In this document: in pieces, positions 1 to 12,991 of the stretch | Numbering within the stretch: the stretch's first letter is position 1 | How the letters are laid out: each line of letters begins with the position of its first letter | From: Apostichopus japonicus | Lineage: Eukaryota; Echinodermata; Holothuroidea; Aspidochirotida; Stichopodidae | Direction of reading: 5' to 3' | Length of the DNA stretch: 64,000 bases | NCBI RefSeq assembly: GCF_037975245.1 | Contig: NC_092577.1 | Span: forward strand, 6,107,001 to 6,171,000 | The notes under the pieces: generated by a model | Databases searched by the model: none | Told to the model about the DNA's origin: nothing | What the model saw: the letters and a program-made list of their open reading frames with translations, nothing else | Translations under genes and position numbers: made by a program

Positions 1-708
1 TAGCAGATAAATAAATGTATATCTGTTTCAAGTTATGACCTTCTTACGTCCAAGCAGCGGAAAGGAAGGTTGTGTATCCACCATTATTACAATAATGAAC
101 ACATACTTTGTATTCATTTTGTATGGACTTACAGTTACTTGCGCCTTGCCGAGTACAACAGGTGTCTCACATTACTCCTCTCATCTAATCCCTAAACAAG
201 AGGAAAAATATAAGTAATTAATATGTATAAGATAATACAGAAACAAAGACAATGCAGTATAGTTAAATGTTGTAAATATTCATCATTTGCATCCATATAA
301 GAAGTGTTATCTCAAAGATAATCGATTAAACGAAATTAATTTTTACTTCTTTTTAAATGTATTGACCTTTTTTCCAGTATATGTTTTTAGCAATCATTGC
401 AGGGGATTTCACACTAGTATATCTTGTGCATTTTTTAGTATTGAACATGATGTGCAACTGGAGGCTAAAACCATGAAACCTTGGTCACTAATACCATGGA
501 CTTTGAAAGACTAGTTTGTGGAGGTTGGATTTTTATTAAAGCTCAATTGTATACTTGAAATTTTAAAAGTACATATCAAAAATAGCAAAACTGAATAGTA
601 TATGTGAATTATATATGTCATATCACTATGACTGAACCAATATAACCCAATGCACTATCACATTGGTACCATACAGTGAAATGTTCCGTCCTGTTCTTAA
701 ACTGAAGC
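1..708. other. Non-coding, no gene seen
   Basis: AT-rich sequence with only short chance reading frames. No splice-flanked exon, repeat or RNA gene could be supported. Confidence 0.5.
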
Positions 709-985
709 GATTCACACAGAGATCATTGTAACTACTGTCAATCTTACAGTTTTAAACCAGAGTAAAAACTGGGTGGTGCTGTAAATTGGTAGCATGTGCT
801 ATTAGGATTTCAGTAAGAACTAAGGATATATTTAATTTCCAACAAATAAACTGGAGTTGTTGGGATTACACTTATCCTGAGTTCTTACTATAATCCTAAT
901 AACACATGCTACCGATTTAAAGCACGATCCAGTCGTTACTGCGGTACAAATTAGTTACAGTAGTTACTGTGAAACACTGGTCTCG
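709..985. repeat. Foldback (inverted-repeat) element
   Basis: Two imperfect arms of roughly 100 bases, about 728-829 and 872-970, are reverse complements around a spacer of about 40 bases. The inner arms share GGTAGCATGTG and ATTAGGAT blocks, and the outer arms share GTAACTACTGT. The whole can fold into one long hairpin, as foldback MITEs do. I saw no coding sequence and no clear target duplication, so the ends are approximate. Confidence 0.6.
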
Positions 986-1878
986 TCAACCGGAGTCTCC
1001 ATTTTCATGTCCGACAATTCCTTCTAACTTTGATAAAATCGTTACATAGTTATATTCACGTCACTTAGTCTTAAATCGTTTTGAAGGTAAACTGAGTTTG
1101 CTCTATTAATGCGGTTGATAAATGTTCAGCTGTTTGAAACCCATTCGATCCAATGTTTTGTATGAATGTGAAATGAACATACTAGCTCAGATATATTGTG
1201 ATGGTGTAACTTGTGCTATCATGACTTTAATTATTAATACATATTATGTTGTCAAAGGCAATGTCGTCTTGTTTCTTTCTGTGTATTTCCTAGCGTTACC
1301 TTGTTCTCCACAATTATAATTTATCAAGGATTATAGTCATTCAGATTTGAGGTCGATGGTAATTTATAAACCAGTCAAGATAACTCGGTTCAGTGCCTTC
1401 GGTTAGAGATGGAGAGATGGGGTGGGTGTAGGGCAGGGGTAAGACTCAGACCACTGTTCAGTTGTACACACAGTGCTGCATGTTCTCACGGTATAGAAGC
1501 ACGCTTTAAAGCCCTGGTCAGAGGCATGTCTATATAGGAAGTCGTAAATCCCCCAAAATGTATCTATTAAATTGTTCATGAACCCCCGGAAACCCAATGC
1601 GAAAATAAATATACAATTATTCTGATTAAGGATCACTGTTCTGTAATGATATTCACAATCATAATACACTCACATCCCCTTCCCGCAGCATCCGGGCATC
1701 TGTGGTTACCATAGTGCCAATATCTGGAAACCTGTTAGTTTGCATGTAATATGCCTATAGTAACAGTTAGCCTTGAGCTCGACTTCGTCTAGCTCGATTT
1801 ATATTTGACAGAGAAATTGGTGAAACTGAATGAAAGACCACGATTTTTCGTTGTTTTTAGTCAAGAGAACCGATTACT
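986..1878. other. Non-coding, nothing recognised
   Basis: No supported gene. Frames on either strand here are short and lack splice context. Confidence 0.45.
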
Positions 1879-1886
1879 AATATTCA

Positions 1887-2259
1887 CAAGGGCGTAGGAA
1901 CCGCGGGGGCTGGGGGCGCCAGCCCCCCCCAGTGCAAAATGTGGAGGGGCGGAAGTATCATTCCGCCCCCCGCTTCGCAAGTCAGAAAACCCCTTTTTCA
2001 TTTCCAAATGAGAAAAAAAATCTCATTTGGAGCACCAAATTGCATCTAAGGACTGGTGAAAATACAAAATTAAGTTTACAAAATGGAGTGGGTGTTGAAG
2101 TGTGCTATATTGCACCAAATTGCATCTGAGGCTACCTGGAAATGCAAAAAAATCCAAAGGGGGAGGGGAACACTCCCTCCCCTTAGACCCCTCCCCCAGG
2201 CTGGCCATCAGTCTTCAGCCCCCCCCCCCCCCACTCAAAAGTACCTTCCTACGCCACTG
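1887..2259. mobile_element. hAT-type MITE, copy 1
   Basis: A 373-bp element. Its left end reads CAAGGGCGTAGGAA and its right end, reverse complemented, reads CAGTGGCGTAGGAA. It is flanked by an 8-bp near-duplication (aatattca at 1879-1886, aatattta at 2260-2267). Eight-base duplications and CAGNGGCG-like termini are typical of hAT DNA transposons. The interior has poly-C/poly-G subterminal tracts and no transposase. About 105 bases near the right end resemble 30015-30125 beside the hAT transposase relic. Confidence 0.75.
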
Positions 2260-3217
2260 AATATTTATGTTTATATCTTACACAATGTGTTTGGCCAAAG
2301 AGGATCAAACTCAAAATCATGGAAAACAGGATTTGAAAGCCAGATTCCTTTCTAATAAGACTTAGATAATTTCTTACACATGTGTGAGGTTTATCAACAG
2401 AAAAGTAAACTCAGCTAGCTGGCTAGTGGCAGCGCCTACCACAAACTAAACTTAAGCATTATGCTGATGTGTATGTTGTGGGAAAATGTATGACGTGATC
2501 CCTCAGAAGCACGTGATCCCTCAGATATTAAATATTTATTTTTTATATTGTTTCTAGTTTCCTTCTATTTGGTATAACTACAGCTTGGTATGCTAACATT
2601 CCACAGTGAATGGATTCTACCCCGGGTTAGTCATTTTATGCCACGGTGGACGCCCTCGTATCACAATGAATAATAATGATACTATTATACCCCAACAGAA
2701 CCCAGTAAATCATCTTGCTTCTAGACACATTCATACTCTAGTAAACCAACAGAGCAGACCAGTTTATAACTTCAATTTCAATAATCAATTCCATACTGAT
2801 TACCGGTTATGTGATGACGTATACGTCCTCATGCATCCATTCCCAACCAAACCCTATGCAGATCGAATGATTCTAATAATTAAATATCAAATAATACCGG
2901 AGTATATGAGCGATTTAAGTATAGGCTTCTATAGTTAACCCTTTTGTGTAAGTAGAAAATTGTTACACTACGGTAACACGTCTGAGTGTTCACCTAACAT
3001 TATATTTTTAATGTAACAAAAAAGGTTACTTTTGTTTTTGCCAGTTCCTTTCACATTCAATAACCTGTGAACATTTATTTCGCGAAGAAATGAATTAACA
3101 AAGGATTTACTACAAGAATTTAAACATTTAAAATGTTTTTTGATACTTTTCGGACTAGTAACGAATTATAATCTGCACTACAGCAAAGTGAAATAATCAT
3201 GTTTCATCTGGTTAAGC

Positions 3218-3257
3218 CGGGGGGGGGGAAGTAGGTGGTGAAGGGGGGGGGGGTGAA
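3218..3257 (+). repeat. G-rich tracts
   Basis: Two runs of ten or more G separated by AAGTAGGTGGTGAA. Low-complexity sequence with G-quadruplex potential. Similar G runs occur near 11508, 15770, 25497, 39964 and 51875. Confidence 0.7.
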
Positions 3258-3642
3258 GGCTGGCATTTTTAAGGCGATATTCCAATTTTGTGTGAGTGAG
3301 TTGTCGGCTTGTAACACACCATAACATCTGATTAAACCTTGTAGTACTAAAAAGTATATCCGTTTCTTTTCTTCAGCATGTCCTTGTGTGCGGAAGGAAG
3401 ATTATTTAGGCCGCATCTAAACTTGACATTGAGAACAGTGCTATCATCATTAACAGATATAAACTTGTAACTGGCCTATCTAAGTTCCCTGTCAGATACA
3501 CGCCATTTATAAATCTTTCCTCCCTTATGAGGTACAAAGTTAAATACTGTTATTTCTTTGTTTCACAGTAATTAACACCTACTTGCCTGTTAATGAATTA
3601 CCGTTAATAATTAACAGGAACCTAAATATATGTCTCACTTAC

Positions 3643-3678
3643 CTCTTCTCCTGGTAGATAACCATTATCGTCACAGAG
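3643..3678 (-). CDS. Possible 36-nt microexon, unknown gene
   Basis: On the minus strand a pyrimidine-rich acceptor ending CCTTCAG precedes a 36-base open segment followed by the donor GTAAGTG. In phase 0 it reads LCDDNGYLPGEE. The splice sites are good, but the segment is tiny and no partner exon was found nearby. Its phase does not fit directly after the LRR exon at 21493-21698. A chance match cannot be excluded. Confidence 0.2.
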
Positions 3679-4818
3679 CTGAAGGGAACAGAAAGGTTGT
3701 TATCAGTATATGTTGAAATGTGCTTCAGAAACATTTAATAAGGAGAAGCAAAATATAAATAAGTTAGAAGATACATATTTATAAATATCGAAGTAAACTA
3801 TTCCAGGCAGGTAAACTCAAATCTGTATTGAACACACTTAAGTCAATATAGTAGACATACTCGTCACTTTAAGATGCACGGACTAAATAACATGAATAAC
3901 ATTACCAGCTTTATAGGGAAGATACTACTAGCTTAAACCAGTCATCAAACACTGAGTGATGTCATGAAACATGGAGTGATGTCATAATTCGGAGCTTCTC
4001 ACTGAGATGATCAGATGAATACCATGGTACGAGAAAATGACGAGGAGGGGAAAAGAGGGCAGTATTCAAAGATAGAAATCAGAGCACCGTTGTTGGATCG
4101 ATGTAATGGCCAAAATAAAGCAAAATATTGAGTAGCCTCTCCACCTTCGTCTTAGATAATCTGTTTCTGTGGTATTGTTGATCGTGTAGAGATATCCATG
4201 AAAGTTTGCAGTTGTATGATGAACTCATAAAATAAGAGACACAAGGCGAGAATTAAATAAACTAGTGTAGATCTGTAAACATTGAAAAAAGTCATGAAAT
4301 ACAATGAACACCCTGAAAGATGTTTTTCTTTCTAACTTTACCCTGTGTGTGTATGTTTATTGAAAGTTTTTACATGCGCAAATAATCAGTTTCGCAGGTA
4401 CTTTTCCCTCCATTAAGGGAAACCGAATTATCAAATCGCTGTGCGTTAAATTACTGTTAACCAATCAAATAACCCCACCTACAAAAATGTGCGAGCAGCC
4501 GCGAGGGCTCCATACCTGGGCCAAGTCATTATCTATCTCCAGCGCCATGCATGCAACGATTTGTTTTTGCCTCTAGAATGCTGGATCATCTGTTGGACCT
4601 AATTCAGCAAATTACTGTCTCACGTGAGTATATTTATAGCAGATTTACTTCTGAATATTATGGTAAACGCAGAATGATGTATGTAAAACATTAACAGAAA
4701 ATATTTGATTATGAAGCAAAAGTTTATCGTACTTGCCCAGTAACGTTATTCGTGCTGGACTTAACCTAACGTACGTCTGACATGTCTGAACGTTGGGCTA
4801 TGCACAAACAAATCCTAG

Positions 4819-4848
4819 TAGTAGTAGTAGTAGTAGTACTGTAGTAGC
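4819..4848. repeat. TAG trinucleotide microsatellite
   Basis: About eight copies of TAG, ending in TACTGTAGTAG. A simple repeat. Confidence 0.8.
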
Positions 4849-5650
4849 AAGTAACATGGCATGAAAAACCCATCGTTCAATTTACAGTACATGTACTTGC
4901 TAAACTTACGGGGTGAACACTGAAGGTCGTCTATGTCTATGAAACACTTAGGATATGGTGTTGTTGTTGAGCACTAATGTTAAACTAGCACTAGGCCGTA
5001 GGCCTAGTCTGAGTAGTACTTCTACTAGTACTAGTAGTGGCCTAAGCAACAGTACGCCTAACAAGTAATGATACTAACGTTTAGGGCTCAGTACGGTTTC
5101 CAAGTTGGGGGGTCGCCTTATTGAATGTACTTTTATCATCGTGAACTATGAAAAACTTGTTTGAAATTTTAATTATGGTTGAAAATACACTGTTTCTTTA
5201 CTTCTACAGAATTATCACCTTGATGAAAATGTTTATAATCACAGTGAATTTCTTTAGAGCAGGCAATACTCAAGAGATTTGCAATTTTCTAAAGTACAGC
5301 CTATAGTTTGTATAGGCGACACTTTAAAAGGTCTCATAGGGGTCTTTTGCACAGGGGCATATGGGAGAAAAGGGGGTTTTGCCTTTTTCTCAAAAGCTAG
5401 CCTTTAAGATATCGTGAAACATCCGGAAATGAAAAGACAAAAATTATTAACGTTGGATTACATGTTTTTATCTATAAAATATGAATTGAAACACCTGTGA
5501 AGTTGATCAATTTTGAGGGGCCCTCCATTTCACCTTGTTTAAGATTTAAAAATTCACAGCCATTTTACCAACATTTTGGACAAAAAACAGTTACTAAATT
5601 CTTAAAAGACTATTTGAAATATATATTTTAATATTTCAAATTATTTTGGA

Positions 5651-6142
5651 GGAAAATTAAGGAAATTTGACGAACTGAACTTTCTTGAAAATCCTCAAGA
5701 TGATTTGACTTTGGCACATCATTTGGATTACATGAAAAGAGAACACAAAAAGGTCAATCCTGATATCAGCTCTGTAAAAACTAAGATAACACTTACATAT
5801 GCCCAGAGGAGGAAACCTGATAACTCCTATCCCGAAGTAGGAAAAATTAAAGAAACTTATCCCTGCCTTTTTACTGTGGAGGAAATTTCTAATGAAATCC
5901 AACGTCTTACATGTACCATTAATGAAGTACATTCAACATTTCAAACATGTATGACGATGTTTGCAACAGATATCTTAAAGCCTGGCCAGGATCTTCAAGC
6001 CTGCTACATTGTCGGAGAGACTAGCATTTTAATGGATGCACTAACAGTGTCTAAAGTTATTAGCTGTCTGTTTGGAGTTTACTATGCATGCAACATAGAA
6101 TTTCCAAAGAAAGCGGCAGAAACATATATATTTATCCAGTAA
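5651..6142 (+). CDS. Partial coding segment, possibly SAMD3-like
   Basis: An open plus-strand frame of about 160 codons whose composition looks protein-like. It includes KREHKKVNPDISSVKTK, then YPEVGKIKETYPCLFTVEEI, and ends near YYACNIEFPKKAAETYIFIQ before a TAA. The order 'tyrosine-proline, leucine-phenylalanine, then YPKKA near the end' reminds me of the C-terminal part of proteins annotated as sterile alpha motif domain-containing 3-like in fish and invertebrates. This comes from memory and is weak. There is no start methionine with good context and no clear upstream exon, and the stop falls where such proteins usually continue. It may be an isolated exon or a retrocopy relic. The antisense frame here is a shadow. 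Confidence 0.35.
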   Translation, partial: GKLRKFDELNFLENPQDDLTLAHHLDYMKREHKKVNPDISSVKTKITLTYAQRRKPDNSYPEVGKIKETYPCLFTVEEISNEIQRLTCTINEVHSTFQTCMTMFATDILKPGQDLQACYIVGETSILMDALTVSKVISCLFGVYYACNIEFPKKAAETYIFIQ

Positions 6143-7324
6143 TATCTCTTGACACTGAAGGACAATTTGAAAACACCCAGAAAGGTGATTTCAGTTCAAG
6201 AAAAATTGAGAAAATAAAGACCATCTTTCTTTTTTGTGGCAGAAATTCCAGGATGGACATTAACGTCTATGTTGCCATTAATGGAGTTGTTGAAGGAAGG
6301 AACTTAATATCTTCATTAATTCAAATATTTAGTTGATGTTGTGCATTTTTTAACAGTTGCATAGTTCTTGTTCAAATCTTTTTTTTCTTTTTTTTTAGTT
6401 TGATCCAAGTATTCATCTGAACAAGTCTAAAGTTTGAACTTTCTGATATTAATCACTTTCTTGAACACAATTTACAAGATTTTGTTGAAAGAAAAAACAT
6501 GTGTGTTTCCCTGTTTGGAGAATTAAAGGGATGGAAGAATTAAGGGTTAGCAGAATTGAAGGTTGAAAAATATGAGACTGACATGAACAATTGAAAATAT
6601 GGTTTTAATTAACAGTCATGTTTAAAGATAGAATGTCTGGTGAACTAAAATGACTGACAAATATATTTTGTTCTCAGTTGACCGTTTACTTAAAGTTTTT
6701 TTATTTATAAGAAGGACATGCTCTCAACAGAGTACTAAGTAGCAAGTTGCATATCTGGAACTTTTTTTCTGATTTTTGAACAATTTTCAATGCACTGGTA
6801 CAAGTAGTTGGATTATTCCCACTTATTCAAATATCTACAGATATGAGAAGTATGAACAATTTACTGAACAACAGTGTGAAGGATATCATTTAAGAGTGAT
6901 ATTATTAATTGCAAAGAAGAAAATTATTTAAAACATCTTTGAACAGGTAGCAGAGACTACATGACGTTCATGTTATCGAACAATGGAGCATAAACTTATC
7001 TTAAACTTATATGCTATGACATATGTAATAGGTCTGATTATGTTCAGATGATGGTTTAAAATCAACCAAATTTCACATGAGTTCAAGCATCTATCAAAGT
7101 TATAATAATTTATCAAACTGATGAAAACTGTTAAGTGCTATTTGATGTCGATTAAGTTGATTATGTAACCGAAAATGGCTATGTTAATGCTACATTCGTT
7201 TAGTTAGTCTTGTCTACAAAGGATCACCATCCGCTACATTACTATAGTCCATCTTCATTTCTGACCTAGAAACTACAGGTATTAAATGTCTTATATACAG
7301 GAACATTTACCTTGATAAATTTGA
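6143..7324. other. Non-coding, no gene seen
   Basis: AT-rich with short frames only. The frame 6088-6336 overlaps the segment before it in another phase and looks like chance. Confidence 0.4.
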
Positions 7325-7900
7325 GGTAATAATTAGTAAGATTAAGAAGAAGAAAGAGTAGCAAAAGTGGACTTTTACAATTTCTGTACTTTGTGCTGTT
7401 TTTGCTACAATCTGCTGGTATGTAAACTTGACTGTGAAAAGAATTAGAAGGACTTGAAAATATAATGTTACTTCAATCCACCAGGGAAGATTAAATGAGG
7501 AATTTTAACAAACAAATATCCATGACACTAAATGTGTGGGACACAAATTGTCTAAATCTGGATCAACGACAAATAATTCACTGATTTGGAGCAGTCACGT
7601 GATTGTGACAACACATCGATATCTTAGTTATGTACAGGGTATCCAATAAGTCTGCGAATATTTCACGGTTTGGTCAATGAACAACCTATGAAGTAATAGG
7701 CAGCTTATGTTAATGGAAGACCAGATTCTCCTAACACCAGAGAAAACGAAAATATTACTAAAACCAGTGAAACCAGGGAGCCTGCTACAAAGACAAATAT
7801 GCAAGTGCAGCTACCGTAAGCTACATGGTCGGCTAAGTTGACTGTTTTTACGACTGTTGTATGTGCCATGATGAACATTTGCGGTGACATTAAATGAACA
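7325..7900. repeat. Segmental duplication, copy A
   Basis: This segment aligns with 9100-9910. Shared blocks include CTACAATCTGCTGGTA (7405 and 9177), GTGGGACACAA (7536 and 9335) and CCAGGGAGC (7773 and 9854). The changing offset (1772, 1799, 2081) shows indels, including an insertion of roughly 280 bases in copy B. No convincing gene lies within, although the minus frame of copy A has a hydrophobic stretch. Confidence 0.6.
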
Positions 7901-9099
7901 TAAACAAGAACGGTGCAACATGATTGACAACATTCTACATTTTTCATATTTTTTTTCATATTTATCATTTGATTAAGATATTTGTTAATGTCATTCATTT
8001 TCACTATAGCTAAGTTTTGTTTCAGAAGAATATTACCAATGTTTCACGAGGATGTATAGTGGTATGTTGGAATCATTAAGCAGTGTCGGTTATGTCAATT
8101 ATGTTGTTTCAAAGTCAGTCATACACGCTACTAGTGTTCCACTAAATATTGAAATGATATGCTCAGTTGTTAATTATCATACCAATGCTCATGATTTACT
8201 TACATAATGTTATTACAAAAATATATTTTCAAGATTTGTATTTCTGTTCACTTCCAGATTTGTATCAGTCTGTTTCTACGTTTGGAAGAACGTGATACAA
8301 ACGTTTACGTGAGTTGTTCCTGTATTATTTGGCGCCCTCAACTCTCCACCCTAGACACGTATGATAAGCAATGAATGCGTCTGGAAGGTCCATGGAGATG
8401 TGGCAATGTAATATTCTTAAGAACTGAAGAAAATTATCAAGATACCATAAACAATTAGCCGATGAAAAATTATGAATGTTTAAATCAGATTACCAGTTAC
8501 CGAGTATTCCGTAGTTGGAACAACTCCACTCCAACCTCCATCCCCCCCCCCATCTCCCCACCAACCCGATCCTGACTCCTTCAAAATCGTCTAATGTATA
8601 TTTGTTTGTGTCTGTTCAAAACACGAGGGAAATAACACGAAATAACATGTGTCTTATATTCATATTTTATAAAGTAATTGGACATGGTTCGGTTACCATG
8701 GTATCCGTACAGCTGAACAACAAAGCGGGTTAGTAGAGCTGCACATACTACTACAAAGTTTCTTTCTATATTCGAATTTATTCCCATTTATCAGGAATGC
8801 AATAATCAGTATCCCCCTCCCTCCCCTCTAAAAAAAAGAAATAGTATCAGATCGGAACACTTGCAATGTCATTAATGAAATCAGCTTCTCTTCCCTTCAT
8901 ATATACAAATACCAAGATCATGGTAAGCATTACCATTCAGAAGAATGTACCAAAGTTTATTGGTTTCAAATAAAAACCAGACCCGTCCTTTCATTATATC
9001 TAAGCCTGCTAGACCCACACACTTATGTCAGTCACGTATACACTAATATGGATAAATAAGAATTTAAGCAAGTGATCCTTCAAATCCTCTGAAGAATTT
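7901..9099. other. Non-coding between the two duplicated segments
   Basis: No supported gene. Contains a C-rich tract near 8541-8551 and short chance frames. Confidence 0.4.
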
Positions 9100-9910
9100 T
9101 AAGTAACAAAGTTATTTTATTAGCAAGATTTAATTCCAAAGGAAGAATACCACAATGGATATTTGTGTTGTTTCTTCTACAATCTGCTGGTAACATATTT
9201 GTCCGTAAAAGGAAAGATAAGGACCTTGAAAACAAAATGTTAATTTATTTTACCAATATCACACCAGGTTTAGATGGTGTGGGCATGGATTTTAATAGCT
9301 AGGAAATAAACAAATAAAACATGACAATTAATTTGTGGGACACAATATTGTCTGAATTTGATTAAACGATATATAACTCACTAGTAAGTAGCAGTCATTG
9401 GTTGTAACAACATATCTACATATCTTAATTAGTTGCAGGGCTTTCCAGTTATGTGTGCATATTATATGGATTTGTCAAAGATATAACCTATTACGTAACA
9501 TGAAGCTTTATTTAATGCTATTAAAACGTCTACCCAGTGACTTAATTTTCAATTTTATTTGAGAACACTACGAAAGTATAGAAACCAAGTTAACATACAT
9601 TTTTAGAGTCAAATTCCCCATACATTTATTCCTATTACTAACTTCCAAGTTTTCCACATCACTATTCTGTGCATTTGACCACTCGCAAAATAACATATAG
9701 AAATAGTTTAATTTAATTTAATTACCCTATTACTTGATTAAGACCAACAATTTAAAGTATTAAATCTATCAGTGTTAAATCATACATGGAAGACCCACGT
9801 CTCACACCAACAAAAACAATTAAAAAAATATCCATGTCCATGTCTATTCAAACCCAGGGAGCTGGTACAATAAGAAACAGGGTTAGTTAAACGGTCTGTT
9901 ACAACATAAA
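9100..9910. repeat. Segmental duplication, copy B
   Basis: Diverged partner of 7325-7900, in the same orientation about 1.8 kb downstream. The indels and base changes suggest an old duplication or two insertions of the same unrecognised element. Confidence 0.6.
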
Positions 9911-9949
9911 TCAGGAGTATGGCTGTAAACGCAACAGTACGTTTACTGT

Positions 9950-10135
9950 GCGTACGTAATAATACTACGTACGTACGTAATATTATCACGTCCGTACGTG
10001 ATAATTATTACGTACGTATGTATTGATTACCACGTACGTACGTAATAAATACAACGTACTTACGTGATACTCTTACATGCGTAAGTAGTATTATTACGTC
10101 TGTACATGATAACTAATACGTACGTACGTCATATC
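9950..10135. repeat. Palindromic ACGTACGT array
   Basis: About eight self-complementary blocks close to ACGTACGTACGT are separated by 8-12 bases of AT-rich spacer (for example AATATTATC and AATAATTATT). The spacing is roughly 22-24 bases. Variants such as CACGTCCGTACGTG and ACGTACTTACGT show divergence. Each block can form a hairpin or cruciform on either strand. No coding sequence is involved. Confidence 0.75.
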
Positions 10136-12990
10136 TTTTTTTGACCATGTCCTCTCTAGAGTTTTGTACTTACACAACCCCTAAAAATTATAAGACGGTG
10201 TATATAAGTCAAAAATGATTGACATATACCTAGCAAACATGTCAAAAAGTTAACCGTTTATATGTATCTTTACAGTATAATACTATCTCACTGATAATCT
10301 CACTGATATGGAAGTTGTACGAGTGTTTCAATATAGAACAAATCATTGGACGGGCTGAATAAAATTCATGAAAACAATGCTCACATATCGAGATCCTCCA
10401 CCCCTCCCCCCTCCTATTCCGTTCTGATCCCTCAATGTTCTCTTCTTTCTTACACGGTGATCTGAATTCTGCTTTTCTCTGAATATCGCAAAATATTACG
10501 TTGCATCTTTACAAACTAAAACTACTAGAATTTAGTTTCCTTCACTCATTGCTGTATGTTTACATGCATTGACGTTTTATAAAAAAAACAAAACATTAAG
10601 AGTGATTTTGTCCATATACTCTAAACTTACATTGAACTATTCGAATATTCTCTATAAGGATACAGTATTGTAGTATATAGCTGGAGTCCCAGTTGTTCAT
10701 GTTTTGTACGCAGTGTATATTATTTCAGACATTTCTTGCTTGAAAATATATTAAATCAAATTTAGATGAAGAAATAACGGGGATAATATGAAGACAAATT
10801 TTTCCAATTGAATATCTGAAGTTGATCTAGTTAACGTTAGTTTCGTTGTCCAATTATCAACTATTTTAATATCTCATTAACATAAAAAAGTGACCTAGGC
10901 TTGTTGCCTTTATTCCCAATTTTGATGAAGAAGGTATTTTTCTTCAACGTTAGCAGAAATATTAATACAATCCTGATTTAATGAAAACTTAGCATGTGTG
11001 TCTCGTTTTTGCAAACCAGTATTGTGCCTTTATATAAACCTGCGAGAGAATATCTTGAATAATAAAACAAATTTGTGGTTGGGTAATAAGGGACACACGG
11101 GGTGATATTCTGGTAGAAAAGGCAACAATAATACAATAAATCTGACCAACGTTTGGGAGCAGGAGCAAGACGATGTCTCTAAATTTCTGTTGTTTTAAGT
11201 TCTTTCTGTTTATCACAAGCCAATTCAAATGCTACCATCAACTAAGTACATTTTACCGATTATGTTGTCACTATTATTTATTTTATATTTACTGGTAAAG
11301 TAATACAGAAGGCAGCTTAGCTCAAATAAGCTGACCAGAATGCATTATGAGCAATAGCGGTAAGAAAGGTGCACAATCTTTTACCTGCCATAGACCGGTC
11401 TGTAGATTCAGGCGACGATAATCACCAGGTTGAAAGTTCCATACTGATGAATAAAATGAACGAAATTGATGAAAATGCAAGTGTAATTAAATCTCTCCTT
11501 TTTTTGGGGGGGGGGGCTTGAATGAAATATTAAACATTATATTCACCGGATTTATGTTGACTCTCGATGATACCCTCATATCAGCTGAGAGATCAATCAG
11601 GTTGATTCCTTAAGTTTTATCTTATCAGTTAACTTTCATTATTATCTCAGTAATATATCTGATCAGGTTTCAATCCTTATATCTCAGTAAGATTACCGAT
11701 CAGTTTACTATCATTATCATCTCGGTTTTATACCTAATCAGTTTACAACCATTATCCTCTTAGTTACATAACCAATCAGGTTAGAAATGTTGTCATATAA
11801 TCAGCATAACTTGTCTTTTTTAAATTCATATTGATGTACATATTTTTGTATTTCGTAGTCTTTGGTTTTCATGTTTGATTATTTTATATTTATACTCATG
11901 ATAACGGTATTGAAATGAAAAATGTATAATCTAACATCGTGTTATTATGACTTAACATACACAATTGTTACATTGAACAAAAACGCCGTCCAAATTTTAG
12001 GAAACCTACATTAAATTATGTTATCAACAGAAGTGTTTGGATACAAAGAACACTTACATATTAGTGAAGAAACCATATCAATATAAATTATGTTTTGTGT
12101 CGTGGTTTGTTTTTTCAGACAAAACTACTACACAAACTAAGCAGAAAAATCAGCAGCAATTTTATAACTATTACAATAATTGTTGAATTGAAATAGAACA
12201 GAATATTGTAACGTCCCTTTGTTTCTGTTTGCTTACATCTTCTGATAACGGAATTTGAATGCGAACCTAGGCTATCGCAGCCGATCTTACGATCTTATCA
12301 TAATTGCAGTGGGCACTCTATTAATAACCGACCGTTTTACCGGTCAAGAACTACCCACCTGCTGTAACTAAAAGCAGGTCTCTAGTTTTACGGTTATGAT
12401 TCAGTAACAATTCTGGTGACGATATGACATATGCTCATTTCCACTTATCTCAAGAAACACGTATCTAGTTTGAATAACCACGATAACTTCTTTTTCATAA
12501 TAGACTACCATGGCCTGCAGCATAGGTGCATCCATGGCAATTTACTTGATCCAAGGGAAGGATGGAAACTTTCTCTTGAGCATCATATTTATTTAATGAG
12601 TAAGAACATTGAACATTCCATAAAAAAACATAATTGATATTTTTTTTGAATTTACTCGTTGACCGATGAAGAAGACTAATTGAATTGTATCTACTCTGAA
12701 TTGCTCTATTAACTACTACTTGCAAGGTCAATGGATACTCTTAGAAACACCGTAAGCTGCCTTACTCAAACATATTGAATCTTTTTAGGACATTTTAGCA
12801 TCTCAGCGAAATTCAAAGAAAATGTTAAGTTCAAACTGCGACAGATACTATGCGTTATAGGGAGTAAAGTATACATCGTTACCTCATCAAGTATATAATA
12901 CCGATGTGAAACTGTATCGAATCGATAAACAGTGTGTATGTTGATAGTGTAACGTCACTTCTCTGTCTGTAGGGGCAGTCTTTAATGATG
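10136..12990. other. Non-coding, about 2.9 kb
   Basis: No gene, RNA or clear mobile element could be supported. The short frames lack splice context and protein-like composition. Confidence 0.45.
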
Positions 12991-12991
12991 G

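Larger units (their letters stand above)
2268..5617. other. Mostly non-coding stretch
   Basis: Besides a G-rich tract (3218-3257), a possible microexon (3643-3678) and a TAG microsatellite (4819-4848), I see no supported gene. A plus-strand exon-like segment at about 4577-4622, with AG before and GTGAGT after, could be a first exon of something downstream, but it is too short to judge. Confidence 0.35.

Noticed and set aside
2606-2938. 110-residue plus-strand frame
   Set aside because: No recognisable motif, no splice or promoter context, and AT-driven composition.
4577-4622. Plus-strand first-exon-like segment with MLDHLLDLIQQ before a GTGAGT donor
   Set aside because: Very short, and no downstream exon in fitting phase without a stop was found. 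The possible continuation near 5211 hits a stop.
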